From positions 1 to 64,000 of the forward strand of contig JAMFTG010000488.1 of NCBI GenBank assembly GCA_023974075.1: 64,000 bases of DNA, written 5' to 3'. Made by a program: the position numbers and the translations under genes. Below, one piece after another: positions 1 through 11,790 of this stretch (positions within the stretch are counted from its first letter, which is position 1; the number at the start of each line of letters is the position of its first letter). The DNA comes from Chaenocephalus aceratus. Lineage: Eukaryota; Chordata; Actinopteri; Perciformes; Channichthyidae. The notes below the pieces were generated by a model. That model had not been told where the DNA came from, did no database searches, and worked only from the letters and a program-made list of their open reading frames with translations.

Positions 1-1221
1 ACCAGTAGTCTGAGACACTGTTTACATCTTAACAGGGAGTTAAATAAAACGTGGTGATGATAAACAGTTTGTGTGTCAATAAGAGCATTTAAAACAGACC
101 GGGAACCCCAAGGTAAGGGGGGAGAAACGAACACGACAGGAGGGTTCATAAATGTTATTCCTCTTGTTCCAGGATTATTTTGGAGCCGTGTTTTTTTTTT
201 TTTTTGGAAGGTGTGTGGCCACTGCTGAGCGGACGTAGACGTTACGGATCACTGAGATAGCGTCTTCCCACTCTGCTTAATGGAGCTATTACTGGCTTCA
301 GGCCGAGGCTATCTAAACACACACACGCGCGCGCGCACGAGTCCTACCTCTGAGCCGAAATCAGCGAGACGCGCGAACTTTTACAGCCGCGAGGAGCCGA
401 GGAGAAATAAAGGAACTGTGTCAAGGATTGCATATTTACTCAGGCCTAAATGTCATTTTGTTAAAACAAATCACGTATATATATTATTTTTCTAGGCTAA
501 TTAAGTAGGTTTTATTGTTCACAGTTTCACAGCTTGTTGTCGTCTTCAGTAAATGTATTATCCCACATGTAGGACATTGATCTCATTCAGTTTAGGACAA
601 TATAATATAGTGACAAAAGTCAATTGGTTTTATAACGCAGGTTTAATTTAATGTCAACACTCTCAAATTATAAAACCGAATTATGCTTTTTGCAATTTGA
701 GGACATGTAAAAAAAAAAATACGCAAAATAAAAGTAACCTATTTATAGTCACTTCGGAAATCTTCAACGAGACGCACTGACCATTTGCAAATCTCTGAGC
801 CTCCCGTTTCCAAATGCTTTCAGACTATTTCAAATGTATACATGTCATATATATCATTTTATTAAACATATTATATACATAGTGCAGATTAGTATTTGTG
901 TTCTCATATTTAACCCCGAATCTAGTTTCCGACATGTTCTCGTTTTTAATTCCACCTATTTGCTGTTGCTGTTTTTTTTGTATAAAGTCCGATAGAAACA
1001 GCATATTTTGAGAAACTTTGTTATTGCTTTTTCTCATTGTGTTGCTGGAATAACTAATCGTGTATTAGTCTTAGTTATTTATTCACTTATATAGTTTGAA
1101 TTTAACTGTTTAACATAAACATGACGAGGGTGCTTTCTTTCTTGCTCTTTAAAGTTAAAAACACTATAAGTTTTAGTGTTTCTGTAGCCTGCTGACACTC
1201 GTCAGACATCCCATCTTCAAA
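1..1221. other. AT-rich noncoding stretch
   Basis: No gene or recognisable repeat family is seen apart from short homopolymers (a T run near 190-205) and a short alternating CA/CG stretch near 317-340. Short open frames here have no family resemblance. Confidence 0.5.
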
Positions 1222-1243
1222 ACTGTCCACACACGCACACACA

Positions 1244-1281
<38 letters not shown>
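1222..1281. repeat. (CA)n microsatellite
   Basis: Alternating CA with a few CG interruptions. Direct reading; short open frames on both strands here are repeat artefacts. Confidence 0.95.
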
Positions 1282-1282
<1 letters not shown>

Positions 1283-1400
1283 TTGGCTGAGATTATCTCT
1301 CCTCTCTCCATCCAACCATCACAGCCGCCTGGCGCCTCCGCAGGGCCGCAAATGACAGCAGACAAGAGGTGTAGCATTTCCTATTGTTACCTCTGTGCAT

Positions 1401-1420
1401 CACACACGCACACACGCACG

Positions 1421-1453
<33 letters not shown>
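1401..1453. repeat. (CA)n microsatellite with CG interruptions
   Basis: Second CA tract about 120 bp after the first, with interspersed CGCA units. Confidence 0.95.
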
Positions 1454-1456
<3 letters not shown>

Positions 1457-1457
1457 G

Positions 1458-2635
1458 AGGAGGGGGGTGCGGATAGATACCATCAGTGCATCCATACTGA
1501 CCTCTGAAATCCATAATAACTGAGATAACAGGAAAGTTATAGCCCCCAGATAAAGAGGCTTAAGAATAACAAGGTAAATACCAATAATTGTAATAAGCGT
1601 TTATTTAAAGGAGTATTATATATATTATTGGTCAAGCATAAAGAAACGGATAGTAATTTTCAATCTTTGTTGCTTATTATATTTAACCTCACCTGTTATA
1701 TCAGACTTAGGCACTTTTAGTGGCAGGAAATAAAAAATAAATTCACTTATAAGTACTTTAATTTAGTAATTGCAGGTGTTACCATGCACTTGCATATAAT
1801 TCGAATTAAAAGCCGAATTAATTAAGTGTATTAACTTTTACCTGATGTCACATTAAAGGGATATATTGATGTGTATTATCCAAATACATATGGACATTGT
1901 TCTGAATAGGGATACTGCATAATCCTACTTTAACTTTGGGAACTTGAAGCTGGTCATATGTCTTTGAACTCTACTTGTACCAGAGTATTTCTACACAGTA
2001 TTGCTTTCCTTTAAGTAAATGCATCCACCACTGTACCCTCATCTTTTTATGCAACCTGAGGAGTTTCAAACTGCTCAAATGTAAACATTAGAAGTACATT
2101 TTATTACTTAAAGTGTTATCTTTCAGGAACATTCATTGTTGTAGGTGTTCAGAAAAGGAGGAGTAAAGCTCTACACTTGTTGAGGTGATTCAACCCTTCA
2201 ATGTTCTGCAGAGTCTTAACCGACTTATCTGTTTGTGTGGAAGATAAAGACCGAACAGAAGCAGCTCAGAGGTCATCGTCTTCCTTCCAGCTCTGTCAGC
2301 ACGTCAGGGTTTACAAGCCGAACTACATCCTTCCTCCTGATGGGTAAAGTCTGCAGGGAAAACAAAACCTGTTGGTTTCATTCACAAAACCCCAGAGGAT
2401 CCTCGAGGTACACCAAGAATATTATCAAATCTTCTTTATGCTCTAGATTTAAAGCTCCATAAAGCAGCAGGATGTGATCACAACATCAGTTTGTGTATCT
2501 TCCTTGAATGTATTTAAAAAAAAAGGCAAATATAGTAGATTAATGGAGACCAAGTATTTGAGCGTATACAAATATGAAATAAGAATTGCCCTCACATGCA
2601 AAGCACACAGTGAAATGTGTTCTTTTAACCCATCC
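1458..2635. other. Noncoding, nothing recognised
   Basis: AT-rich single-copy-looking sequence with no coding signature and no clear repeat. Confidence 0.5.
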
Positions 2636-2870
2636 TAGTACCAGGAGTCTAGTAGGAGCAGTGGGCAGCTATTGTACAGCGCCCGGGGAGCAATGGGAGT
2701 GAGGGGGGGTGTCCGGTGCCTTGCTCAAGGGCACCACGGCAGGGCAGGAGGTGAACTGGGACCTCTCCAAGTAGCAGTCCACACTCCATATTTTAGGTCT
2801 GGTCGGGGACTTGAACCGGCTCCCAGTCCAAGCCCCTACTGACTGAGCCACTGCCGGACCATAAGTGTCC
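2636..2870 (-). repeat. SINE-like dispersed repeat, copy 1
   Basis: Shares its sequence order with 7930-8110: CCATCCTAGT, then an AGCAGTGGGC motif, GCGCCCGGGGAGCA, a CCTTGCTC(A)AGGG segment and a GGACTTGAAC motif. The last reads on the minus strand as GTTCAAGTCC, like a tRNA-type box B. This points to a tRNA-derived or related short interspersed element in minus orientation. The family name is not certain. Confidence 0.55.
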
Positions 2871-3745
2871 TTCCCTCTCCAGTCTGTGGAATACAAAAAG
2901 TGCCGTCTTTCAACAAACCTCAGAGGCCCAAGTCATGATCCCTGAGGTACACCCACACAAAGTAAATGTTCAAAATATCAAAAAATTCACCTTTCAGTTC
3001 AAGTTTGCTAAAATCAGCTGCGTTAAGCTGCTTAAACCCATGTTGATGAGACTGTTGTGACTGCCTTAATGTTGTAAAACAAAAAAGCAGCTGCAGAATG
3101 CGGCGGCACACTTATGAAATCAATGAGCGTGTCTTAATCAAACGAAGCAAAATGAAGAAAGGTGAATACATGGAGATAAGTAAGGCAAAATGTCAACGTA
3201 CCTCTTTCAAGCTTTCATGTGTGTTGCGCTGAATGAAGAATAGCACACAAAAAATGCATTTGTTTACATTTAGGTGACCAACACCTCAGTCATAATGACT
3301 ATCGCCAATCTGTCGTATGTACATTGTTGTGAGACTAAGTTGCAGAAGGATAAAAGAAGGACACACGTAATCACAGTAAATCGCTGTTTGTTTAATGTTA
3401 CCAGAATAAAAAGCCAATGGTCCAACAGTCACGTTAACCCTGATGCTTCTCACGATCTCAAAAGGTGCTGTGGGTGAAACCCTGACCCACGGCCACATCG
3501 TGAGACAGATTTCTTTTTCACATGTGTTTTGTAAGCATTATGAAAGGCAATTTAACTCGATAGGGGCATCAGATCAGAAAACGCTTCTATGTGGTGTCCT
3601 AGAGGGCAGGTAAAGGGTGTATGTGTTTGTATAATCTGGAGAACTTTGAGTTTGTATCTCTTTTTGTATTTTTTTTTTGTATTTATTTATTTTATACTCT
3701 GTCAAAGCGTCTTTGAGTTTCTAGAAAGCGCTACACAAGTCACAT

Positions 3746-3792
<47 letters not shown>

Positions 3793-4189
3793 GTTCAAAC
3801 TGGCTCTAGAAGACAGAGATTTGAGGATTGAAGCCTTTATTGAGGGTACTTAAGGGATGGGGTAGAGGATCAAAGCCCAAGAATGATAAGAATATATTGG
3901 TATGTGTCCTCTAGACTTCCCGTAAAGGATCAGGATTGTATAATATGACAAAGCACATTCTCACTCCCAACTCGTGCTATAGTGACGCTATATCAGGATC
4001 CCTTGGCGTCACCACGAAACGCAGTGGGGGCCCTTTAGCGTAACTATGAGGGAGTCCATTGACTTGCATGGGACTCCCTGAACGAGTTGGGATCGCGGAG
4101 AAATGCTTTCCGAGTCTCAGAGTCTATGAAAAGTACTTTTTGAAGGGAGCATGGTGTCAGTTTAGTTTGACTTCAGGGGTTTAGAGTTA
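2871..4189. other. Noncoding with one (ATT)n tract
   Basis: No gene recognised. The region contains the (ATT)n microsatellite listed separately. Sequence near 3960-4110 looks repeat-like but I could not assign a family. Confidence 0.45.
3747..3791. repeat. (ATT)n microsatellite
   Basis: About 15 uninterrupted ATT units. Confidence 0.97.
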
Positions 4190-4198
4190 GGTGGAAAG

Positions 4199-5218
4199 CA
4201 GGGCCGGCCCTGACCAATTTGCCGCCCTAGGCAAGATTTTAGCTGGCGCCCCCCCCCCCCCCAAAAATGCAGACCACTCACTATGATTCGCACGTGCATG
4301 GTTGTGGCATGACCACAAAAACAAAGATATTGACACAAGATGTGTGCAACTGTATTTAGTTTCCTATCCATTTGAACATGATTTAAGTGGGGGGGGGCTC
4401 CTCTAGGGGGGTCCGGTGGCATGCACCCCCGGGAAGACTTTTTTTTTTTTTATATTGAAGTTAAAAGCATCAATCTGGTGCACTTGAGAGCAACATTAGG
4501 AGATATGGATACATCTCTCAACACCCATATGAAACAGAACTGGAAGCAGATTTTCTTTTTCTTTATGGATATTTTACAAATCACTCCCTTTAAAACTGTA
4601 TTCTAGTTTATTAATAACAACTTTTTTGTACCGTCGTATTTTATACCTGATTTTTCACCTGTTTTTTTATAACTATAATGATCATATAAAGGTGTGGCCT
4701 TTACCTCACTGAGCTGAGGTTATCAGAGCCTCTCAGTCTTTCAGGAGAGAGCTCTCTAAAGCTCTCCCCCTCGCGGCCGCTTACACAGTAAATTCCAATG
4801 TTAATAAAAGCACACAGAGCTGTGTACGTTTTTTTTGGGAGTTTGATTTATTTTAAATGAATACAATACAAAATTAAAACCTATAATTGCACACTAAAAC
4901 CATTATTTCAAAAAAAGAACAATTTCACATAAACCTTTGGTTTTTACTGGGACTGGGGCAGTTCAACTTGATTTTGGGGGGGGGGGTGTGTGCCATCGTT
5001 TATGGGTGCTGTACGCAATATAGGCGTAGTTCTGTTAGTATAAGATAATAAGATGTACTTTGTTGATCCAAAATCGGGAAATTGTGTTGTTATGAAATAA
5101 AAAAAAAATATTTTTTTTTTATTTCTAACTTCTTTTTTTTTTTCAATTTTCGGCGCCCCCTATGGGTTGATGCGCCCTTAGCATTCGCCTATACTGCCTA
5201 TGCCGAGGGCCGGCCCTG
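4199..5218. mobile_element. hAT-like non-autonomous DNA transposon
   Basis: The ends are inverted: CAGGGCCGGCCCTG at the left and GAGGGCCGGCCCTG at the right, each followed inward by matching GCCTA-rich sequence. The flanks are GGTGGAAAG (4190-4198) and GGTGGAAG (5219-5226), an 8-bp duplication apart from one extra A in a run. An 8-bp target duplication and CAGGG termini are typical of hAT elements. No transposase frame is visible inside. C, G, A and T homopolymers occur at 4249-4263, 4976-4987 and near 5100-5150. Confidence 0.75.
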
Positions 5219-5226
5219 GGTGGAAG

Positions 5227-7467
5227 TATTTGAGTCAAAGTGATCAGGGCTTCCATTCTTTGGAAGGGCTTTCTCCTTTTTGTTTGATTGAACAACAAAT
5301 GTGTGTCATGAGTTTCGATTGAGATAGCTATGTTCACATGCCTGGAAACGTTCTGGAAATCCATCCCAGAAACCCCTCTTGGACCTCTGACCTGAACGTG
5401 TCCAAGAATAACCATCCAAACAACGCCAAAGGTCCCGTCACTTAACTCCGACTAAAACAGTTTTTATTTTATTTCCAATTTGCTGAGTGTTGGCTCTCCT
5501 CACACACAGAAAACAAGCGCTCAGCCTGGCGTCGTTGGATTTAATGCTTATTTAAAGTAAATGGAGGCGGCCGGGTGCCAGTCTAAACACTATCCGGCCT
5601 TGTTTGGCACTTGTTTTACGAGGACATGCTGATGATGATGTAGGATGAATTTGAGAGAGTCGCCGTGGAGTCTGCAGGGAAGACTCGCATATATCTGTCT
5701 GATTCCAGCGTGCACAGATTGAAATGCACACATATTATTATATTATATTTACTACCTGCTGGATGTACCCGCAGGGGAGGAGAGACGCAGGCAGCACCCA
5801 GTTTAGAGAACTTTCCACAGAGTGAGAGTCTTGTCTTCTTTGTCCAATACACTGATATCATTGATATATGTTGTTTTGACACGAATGCAGTGTTAATAAA
5901 TACTATTTGCTCAGAGAAAATAATTACTGAATAATTTCTTTAACAGCACCAACATTTTACACGATGCATAATGATATCACACGGAGGCAACTGAAACAAG
6001 CTTAAACTGTGACCTTTCTAGTGACACACTTAGAAAGCTCTAATATAGAAAAAGAAATTCAGGTTCTCAATAATTTAGTGATTTTTTGTGTCACCCAAAA
6101 AGTGATGTCGAACCACAAAAATGCTTTATACATATTCTGAAATATTCATCTATTATATATTAATATTTTCTAGTTCCAATGTTATGGTCTGGAATATTGT
6201 GTTTATTATTCAACATATTGATGATTTTTACAAAAGAAATATACTAAATTAAAAATAAAAAGGGTTTTATCGATAGTAACACACAGTAATGATGTTTGGG
6301 AAACTGCTTTGATAATTATAGCAAATAATGGAACATAATAACGTTAAAAAAGGCTTGTGTGGAAATGTCGTAATTACAAGAGAATCCTTCATAACTTGTA
6401 TTACATGCAGACCTCATCATTGTGGTGTTGCTATAGAATCAGGACACGAATGTTAAATCTGAATTAAGTGTTTTTGTTTTTGTTTGAATCACATCCTTTT
6501 GCCGGCTGCTAGCGAGAGAGCAGCCCGCAGGAGGAGCGAGGGCCGCGGGGGGAGAGAGGTGGAGGTCCCGCTGAAAACGGAAAGAGGAGCTGATAGCAGC
6601 AGATTAGCTCCGGCTAAAAACGTCCGTCAGTTTTCCAGCAGGAATCTTAATTGCCCCGGGGGCCCTGCTTATCGGCCCGCGGAGGGTTATTAATACAACA
6701 CCCGCGATAACAGAGACGAGAGACCCCGAGAGAGCAGCTGCTGCAGGAGGAAAAACTAACTCTCAGATTAAGAGAGGGGGGGGGGGAAGGAAGACTATTT
6801 TGAATATTGTACCTTAACCTCTGGGACACTTTTCCTTTACAGCTAATGCTTGCTCTTATTTCGCGGCAAAGGGTGTCACCGTGTGTGTCTGTGATGTCCT
6901 GTTTTTCACTCTCACCCTGTTGTTGTTTCAACTTCTGAATTTCCCCACGGGGATTAATAAATGTCAATTTGATTGTATCTATTTTAAAACTTTTAAATGT
7001 TTTTCAACATATATACACTCATTTGAGGTGAGAGAAAATAACTCAGATTGGAGGAAATCATATTTTGTGTTCATTTAATAAGCTTTTTTACAGTTGATTG
7101 CACGTGTCTTTTTTTATATATGTACCTAGCATTTTTCAAATAAACCTTTTTTTTTTTAAAGTTTTCTCCAGTAGTCTTCTCACACATTATATTTGAAAAG
7201 CAAAACCAGCCCTTCCAAAGAGTAAAAGGCTTTAGTGGCGTTTTATCATAATACGGGAAGAGTGACATTTTTAAAACTCATGGCATGTATTGATTGGCTG
7301 CTTCATTACATAACATAAGAACATGTTTCACTGTTGCAGAGTCTGACAGAACACATCTTTGAACACTTCTTAAACTTCGGAGCAAACAGTTCAGTTTAGA
7401 AACTTTGAGAGGAGTCCAACAAACCTCAGCTTCACGAGGTGTCCTTTTGGTGAGCCATTCAGAAAAG

Positions 7468-7470
<3 letters not shown>
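5227..7470. other. Noncoding upstream flank of nkx2.3
   Basis: No gene recognised. It includes a GC-rich, CpG-containing island-like block (6484-6800, listed separately) and short fish repeat tails such as the CCCCACGGGGATTAATAAA-type motif near 6943-6962. Confidence 0.5.
6484..6800. promoter_or_regulatory. Candidate regulatory block upstream of nkx2.3
   Basis: This block is GC- and CpG-rich in an otherwise AT-rich flank. It contains GGGGGCCCTGCTTATCGG (a GATA-type site, CTTATC, included) and a TTATTAATAC segment. It resembles a conserved noncoding element around a developmental gene, but this is inferred from composition and motifs only; no alignment was possible. Confidence 0.25.
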
Positions 7471-7546
<76 letters not shown>

Positions 7547-7666
7547 CACCACACACACACAACACAACACACACCACACACACACACCTACACACACACA
7601 CACACCAACACACCACACACCACACCACACACACCACACACACACACCTCACAAACACACACCACA

Positions 7667-7707
<41 letters not shown>

Positions 7708-7722
7708 ACCCACACAAACACA

Positions 7723-7758
<36 letters not shown>
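7471..7758. repeat. Compound (CA)n / CACCA microsatellite
   Basis: About 290 bp of CA units with many CCA and ACA interruptions. The CV- or TH-repeat open frames of up to 158 codons here are repeat translations, not genes. Confidence 0.97.
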
Positions 7759-7761
<3 letters not shown>

Positions 7762-7884
7762 ACTCCCTTTTAATTGAAGTAAAGACAGGCTCACCGCAGA
7801 TCTATTGACACAAATATACTTAAATACTATACAAATGGAAAACCAGAGATTAAAATCCAACCTGAATGTGTTTGATTTATTATT

Positions 7885-8110
7885 TATATATACTTTATTA
7901 AATCCCTCGTGGGGAAATTGTTTCTCTGTATTTGACCCATCCTAGTGTTAGGAGCAGTGGGCTGCCATTTTGAACGGCGCCCGGGGAGCAGTGTGGGGAC
8001 GCGGTGCCTTGCTCAGGGACACCTCGTTAGCACTTGGTCTTGCCGGGACTTGAACTGGTGACCTTCCAGTTGCCAAGCCAAGCAGTTCCCCTTTTCCCCT
8101 ATCATCAACT
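7885..8110 (-). repeat. SINE-like dispersed repeat, copy 2
   Basis: Starts with the common fish tail ACTTTATTAAATCCC...GGGGAAATTG. It then follows the same order as 2636-2870: CCATCCTAGT, GCAGTGGGCTGCC, GCGCCCGGGGAGCAGT, CCTTGCTCAGGG and GGGACTTGAAC. It ends about 800 bp upstream of the nkx2.3 start codon. Confidence 0.6.
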
Positions 8111-8476
8111 CTCTGGATGAAGTTAAACAGGCTACGGTTCCTGCCTCTATTACCCTTTGACCTGACTGGTGACCTTGACGTGCCACTGCCCGTAAAGCGG
8201 TGTGCCGCCACGCTGCGCCTCTCCAAGAGCGCACTGATTTACGCACGGGCAAACACAAGGACTCCAATACACTGAGCGACTGTTGGAGTCATTACAACTA
8301 CAATTAACACGTATTTAAAACATAACAAAGCACATGTGTAGATATAGGTGACCTTTTTGCAATCACCAGGTTAAGACTCGCAAAGTGATTTGTGTATTAA
8401 AATTGCGTGCGTGAGGACGAATCCAGCGATGGATAAAGAGAGAGAGTGGAGAGGAGTGGGGGTCAGTAGCTACCAC

Positions 8477-8503
8477 TTATCTGCCCCACCATATTTATAT
8501 AAG
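8477..8503 (+). promoter_or_regulatory. Likely nkx2.3 core promoter: GATA site and TATA box
   Basis: A CTTATCTG motif (GATA-factor site on the minus strand) at 8477-8484 lies just before TTTATATAAG at 8494-8503, a good TATA box. The start codon of nkx2.3 is 415 bp downstream. GATA factors are known regulators of NK2 genes in general; use here is inferred. Confidence 0.5.
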
Positions 8504-8916
8504 ACCGAAAAGAAAACCAGTACGTGGACACACGTCACGTACCACGCCCCATCTTCCCTCTCTCTCCCCCTCGATTTCCCAAATCGCTTCCACACTTTCC
8601 ATTTCACACTCACCCCTCCCCCTGACGCCAGAGGAGGCAGAGGCGCTCCTTCGTCCCGGCCCAAACCCCACTCACAAAGCCCGACATTACATCTGTCAGA
8701 AAGGCAGACCTGCATGGACAAACCGGAACTGATACCCATGTGTTCGTGCGTTGCACTGCGATGAGGGATTCCAGAGGCTTAACGCACCTCCAAGTACGCG
8801 AGAAGGAGATATTTGGCTCAATTATTTGTTAGAGAAAGAGTGCAGGGAAAGGAGGGAGTGCATGTTACTCCGTGGGCTTCATTTCCTCGGAGCCGCCAGA
8901 GCAGGAGCTGGATGAC
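8504..8916 (+). other. Probable nkx2.3 5' UTR
   Basis: This spans the TATA box to the first conserved ATG. It contains no splice acceptor that clearly improves the model. An upstream ATG at 8862 is out of frame with the conserved N-terminus. Confidence 0.45.
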
Positions 8917-9295
8917 ATGATGCTGCAGAGTCCGCTCACCTCCACGCCGTTTTCCGTCAAGGATATCCTGAAAATGGAAGCAGCAGCAGCAGCAGCAGCA
9001 GCAGCAGGCAGCAGGCCGGGTCTCTGGAGCTCCAGCACCGGGTCCAACCCCAGCAGTTACCCGGTTCTCCTCCCCAGCAGCAGCACTTCCAAACCCCACC
9101 GTCCTGCATGCTCGCAGCGGCCCGGGAGAGTCCTTCATTTTCGGACGGAGAGGACAACCTGGCGTACCTGAGCGCGCTGGCGGTGCGCGGAGAGGAGGGA
9201 CCGCGGGGACACCAGCCTCTCCCCGGACATGTACGGGCACCCCGGCCTGCAGGGAGCCAAGCTGGAGGCCGACGAGCTGGCGGAGCATGAGAGCA
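8917..9295 (+). CDS. nkx2.3: nkx2.3 coding exon 1
   Basis: Starts ATG ATG CTG at 8917 and ends before the strong donor GTGAGT at 9296, leaving one base of a split Lys codon. The TN domain lies in frame 1. From about 9010 to 9200 the conserved residues ([20 protein letters not shown]) are in frame 3. From 9208 the residues [10 protein letters not shown] return to frame 1. Confidence 0.85.
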
Positions 9296-11594
9296 GTGAG
9301 TTCAAGCCGCTACTGCGCAGACAAAAGGCAACAAAGGAACCGTGCTGATAAGAAACGTTACATCGCTATCAGGGTTTACAGAGAAAACAACAAACCGTGA
9401 ATTAGAGATGTGTGCTGCGGATGTGAATGTAACCGTTTTGGTGGCGAGGAGAATCGTTTAGCGACAATAGCAGCTTAACCTGTAACCTTAAGTGAAGTCA
9501 TGCTGATGAGACGCTACCTCTATGCGCACCATGTAGTTGTTATATGTACATTATAATTTAAAACAATCTAATATTTTGTATTATCTTAGTAAAAGGTCAG
9601 TTTGAAATGTCAAGAAAAAACTGGAAAGAAAAAGACATTGTGTGTAATTTTCTAAATAATCATGCAGCTATTTTATTTTAATTATGATATGATCACTTGT
9701 GTGACCTTCAACATTAGCCCCACTATAACTCAATCTAGGCTGCACACGTGCCAAATCCCTGAACACACGTTCTGTTTTAGAGATATCTTCTGACTTATAG
9801 AACAGTATGTTGTTCCTATAGCCTACTCCACCCAACATGATCCCAGTACAGAGCTATCCTCGCGCTGGAGGTCCCTAACTCTGAAGGATCCTGTGAAGTC
9901 TGTCAAACAGTCTGCAGGGCCTTCGCAGGCTGTTATGATGTGTGGACCATCAACCGGCAATTAGTTTAAAGAGGCTGTAAAAGAAAAGGACACCGAGAAG
10001 TAGCTCTGATAAACACACGCAGCTCAGCCCGGGATAATTACTCATTAGATATAAACAGTTACTACTACACACTTGTGTACATAACATCTGACTGAACATT
10101 ACAATTGGCCAACTGTATTTTAAACCAATCCGATTGGTGTTGTACTTGTTGCACGGTGTGTCCTTTTAAAGATCAGTCTGGTGGGAAATTGCCTATTTTA
10201 TATAATAGTTTCAGGCAAAAATGCTGATTAAATAATTGCAAACGAGATCTTCCCTTAAAAAGTAAAGAGTAATAATACTTGTATTTGTTGCACGGTTTAT
10301 TCTGTATCTCCCTGGTGTTTATATTTGATGTGCACTTGGCTTAACACATGTGTTTTGTAATGTTATGGTAGTTTCTAATGAAGGAGAGATCTCATGTTTG
10401 ATCCACTTAGTAAAGTGTTTAGTGCTGCATGTTTAAAGTCTAGTGCACGCGGGTTGGGGCATGATTCCTGAGCTTTCCGTGTCTCGAGCTTAAGGTTTTT
10501 ACATGTTCAGAAGTTCATTCCGCAAAGGAGATGTTTCTGTTTTATTCCCGGCCGGCAGTGGATATTATTGGATTTATTTTGAACTATGTAATACCGTGTT
10601 TAGTAGCTTCAGCTCAAACACGCTAAAGGCGTGGACTAATGTCAGTGGCATATTATTGTTTATTTTTCATAATGGTTGCTAAGCTTTTTTGTGTACGCAT
10701 TCTTGCTTAAAACATATTTGGTCATATAGGACTTTTAATAAAGCTAAGGAGAAGTGTCCTGTTTTAAGTTTGTGGTGGATATTTCTTGGATTTAATGTGC
10801 ACTATTTAATACAGTTTTTACCGCTAAGACTTCTGCTCAAAAACGACCAAAGGCGTGTTAGCATAGCGTTAGCATGACATTGTGTTTTACTTCTGAAATA
10901 ACACGTTATGATTTGAGATATTAAAACTTCTTCCGTGTCCTCCCTCGCTCCCCAGAGAGCTGCGGTCTGGTGTCCCGGCAGGAGGCCTCGGAGGGCGGGC
11001 AGGCTGACTCCGATCGGCCTGCCGCAGAAGCAGCGGAGCCGGCGGAGGCCCCGCGTGCTCTTCTCCCAGGCGCAGGTCTTCGAGCTCGAGCGTCGCTTCA
11101 AGCTGCAGCGATACCTGTCCGCCCCGGAGCGGGAGCACCTGGCGTCCAGCCTCAAACTCACCTCCAACCAGGTGAAGATCTGGTTCCAGAACCGCCGATA
11201 CAAGTGCAAGAGGCAGCGGCAGGACAAGTCTCTGGAGGCGGCGGGGCAGCACCACCCTCCGCCGCCGAGACGCGTCGCTGTGCCGGTGTTAGTCCGGGAC
11301 GGGAAGCCTTGTTTGGGGGAGGGCAGACGTACTCCGGTGCTCCGTATGGATCCAACCCGTATACCTATAACGGATACCCGGCGTATACTTACAATAACCC
11401 CGCTTATAACAGCAACTACAGCTGCACATACACCAGCATCCCCTCCCTGCCCCCCTCCAGCGGCTCCAGCGCCTTCATGAACATGAACTTGGGAAATGTG
11501 AGCAGCCTCGGAGGATCCACACAGGCCCCAACCTCACCAAGGGACTTCGGTCGCATCCTGCCAGGGCTCCCTGCAGGGGATCCGGGCCTGGTAG
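8917..11594 (+). CDS. nkx2.3: NK2-family homeobox transcription factor Nkx2.3 (frame broken by indels)
   Basis: Nuclear DNA-binding transcription factor. In vertebrates Nkx2-3 acts in pharyngeal, gut and heart-field development. Two exons (8917-9295, 10956-11594) with GT-AG splicing. In order: the N-terminal TN domain TPFSVKDIL; a CAG tract (poly-Gln when the conserved frame is followed); a CMLAAA-SFSDGE segment; KSC just after the splice; a 60-residue homeodomain at 11040-11219 with WFQN and the NK2 hallmark Tyr54; the NK2-specific domain [14 protein letters not shown]; and a Tyr-rich tail ending LQGIRAW-stop. That terminus fits Nkx2-3 rather than Nkx2-5 (LHGIRAW). The start is the double Met at 8917. 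The conserved frame changes at about 8960-9010, 9205, 11020, 11320 and 11525. Most changes are at short homopolymers or the CAG tract, so assembly error is likelier than a pseudogene. Confidence 0.88.
9296..10955 (+). other. nkx2.3 intron
   Basis: A 1660-bp intron with donor GTGAGT and acceptor CTCCCCAG. It joins the split Lys of KSC, which is conserved at this junction in Nkx2-3. The interior is AT-rich with no recognised repeat or gene. A less AT-rich part near 9820-10060 (GGATAATTACTCATTAGAT) could be regulatory. Confidence 0.75.
10956..11594 (+). CDS. nkx2.3: nkx2.3 coding exon 2 (homeodomain exon)
   Basis: Begins [15 protein letters not shown] in frame 2. It moves to frame 3 near 11020 for the whole homeodomain and NK2-SD, to frame 2 near 11320 in a G run for [15 protein letters not shown] through [13 protein letters not shown], and back to frame 3 near 11525 for [19 protein letters not shown]. 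The stop is TAG at 11592-11594. A longer frame runs to 11644, but its end is only a repeat-derived second RAW-stop. Confidence 0.87.
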
Positions 11595-11790
11595 CCTCAC
11601 CAGAACCCGGGCCTGGTAGCCTCACCATAACCCGGGCCTGGTAGCCTCAACATAACCCGGGCCTGGTAGCCTCACCAGAACCGGGCCTGGTAGCCTCACC
11701 ATAACCCGGGCCTGGTAGCCTCAACATAACCCGGGCCTGGTAGCCTCACCAGAACCCGGGCCTGGTAGCCTCACCAGAACCCGGAAGTGT
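11582..11790 (+). repeat. 25-bp minisatellite seeded on the nkx2.3 stop codon
   Basis: About eight copies of a 25-bp unit of the form CGGGCCTGGTAG plus CCTCACCAGAACC (variants CATAAC, AACATAAC). The first copy is the real end of the gene: CGG GCC TGG TAG encodes Arg-Ala-Trp-stop. The rest lie in the 3' UTR. Confidence 0.92.

Noticed and set aside
8917..11594. Calling nkx2.3 a pseudogene
   Set aside because: All domains, splice sites, promoter motifs and the C-terminus are conserved; breaks are single-base at error-prone runs, as in entpd7 exon 4.
11595..11644. Extended nkx2.3 C-terminus ending at 11644
   Set aside because: That end is a second, repeat-derived RAW-stop; the family terminus LQGIRAW ends at 11594 in the homeodomain frame.
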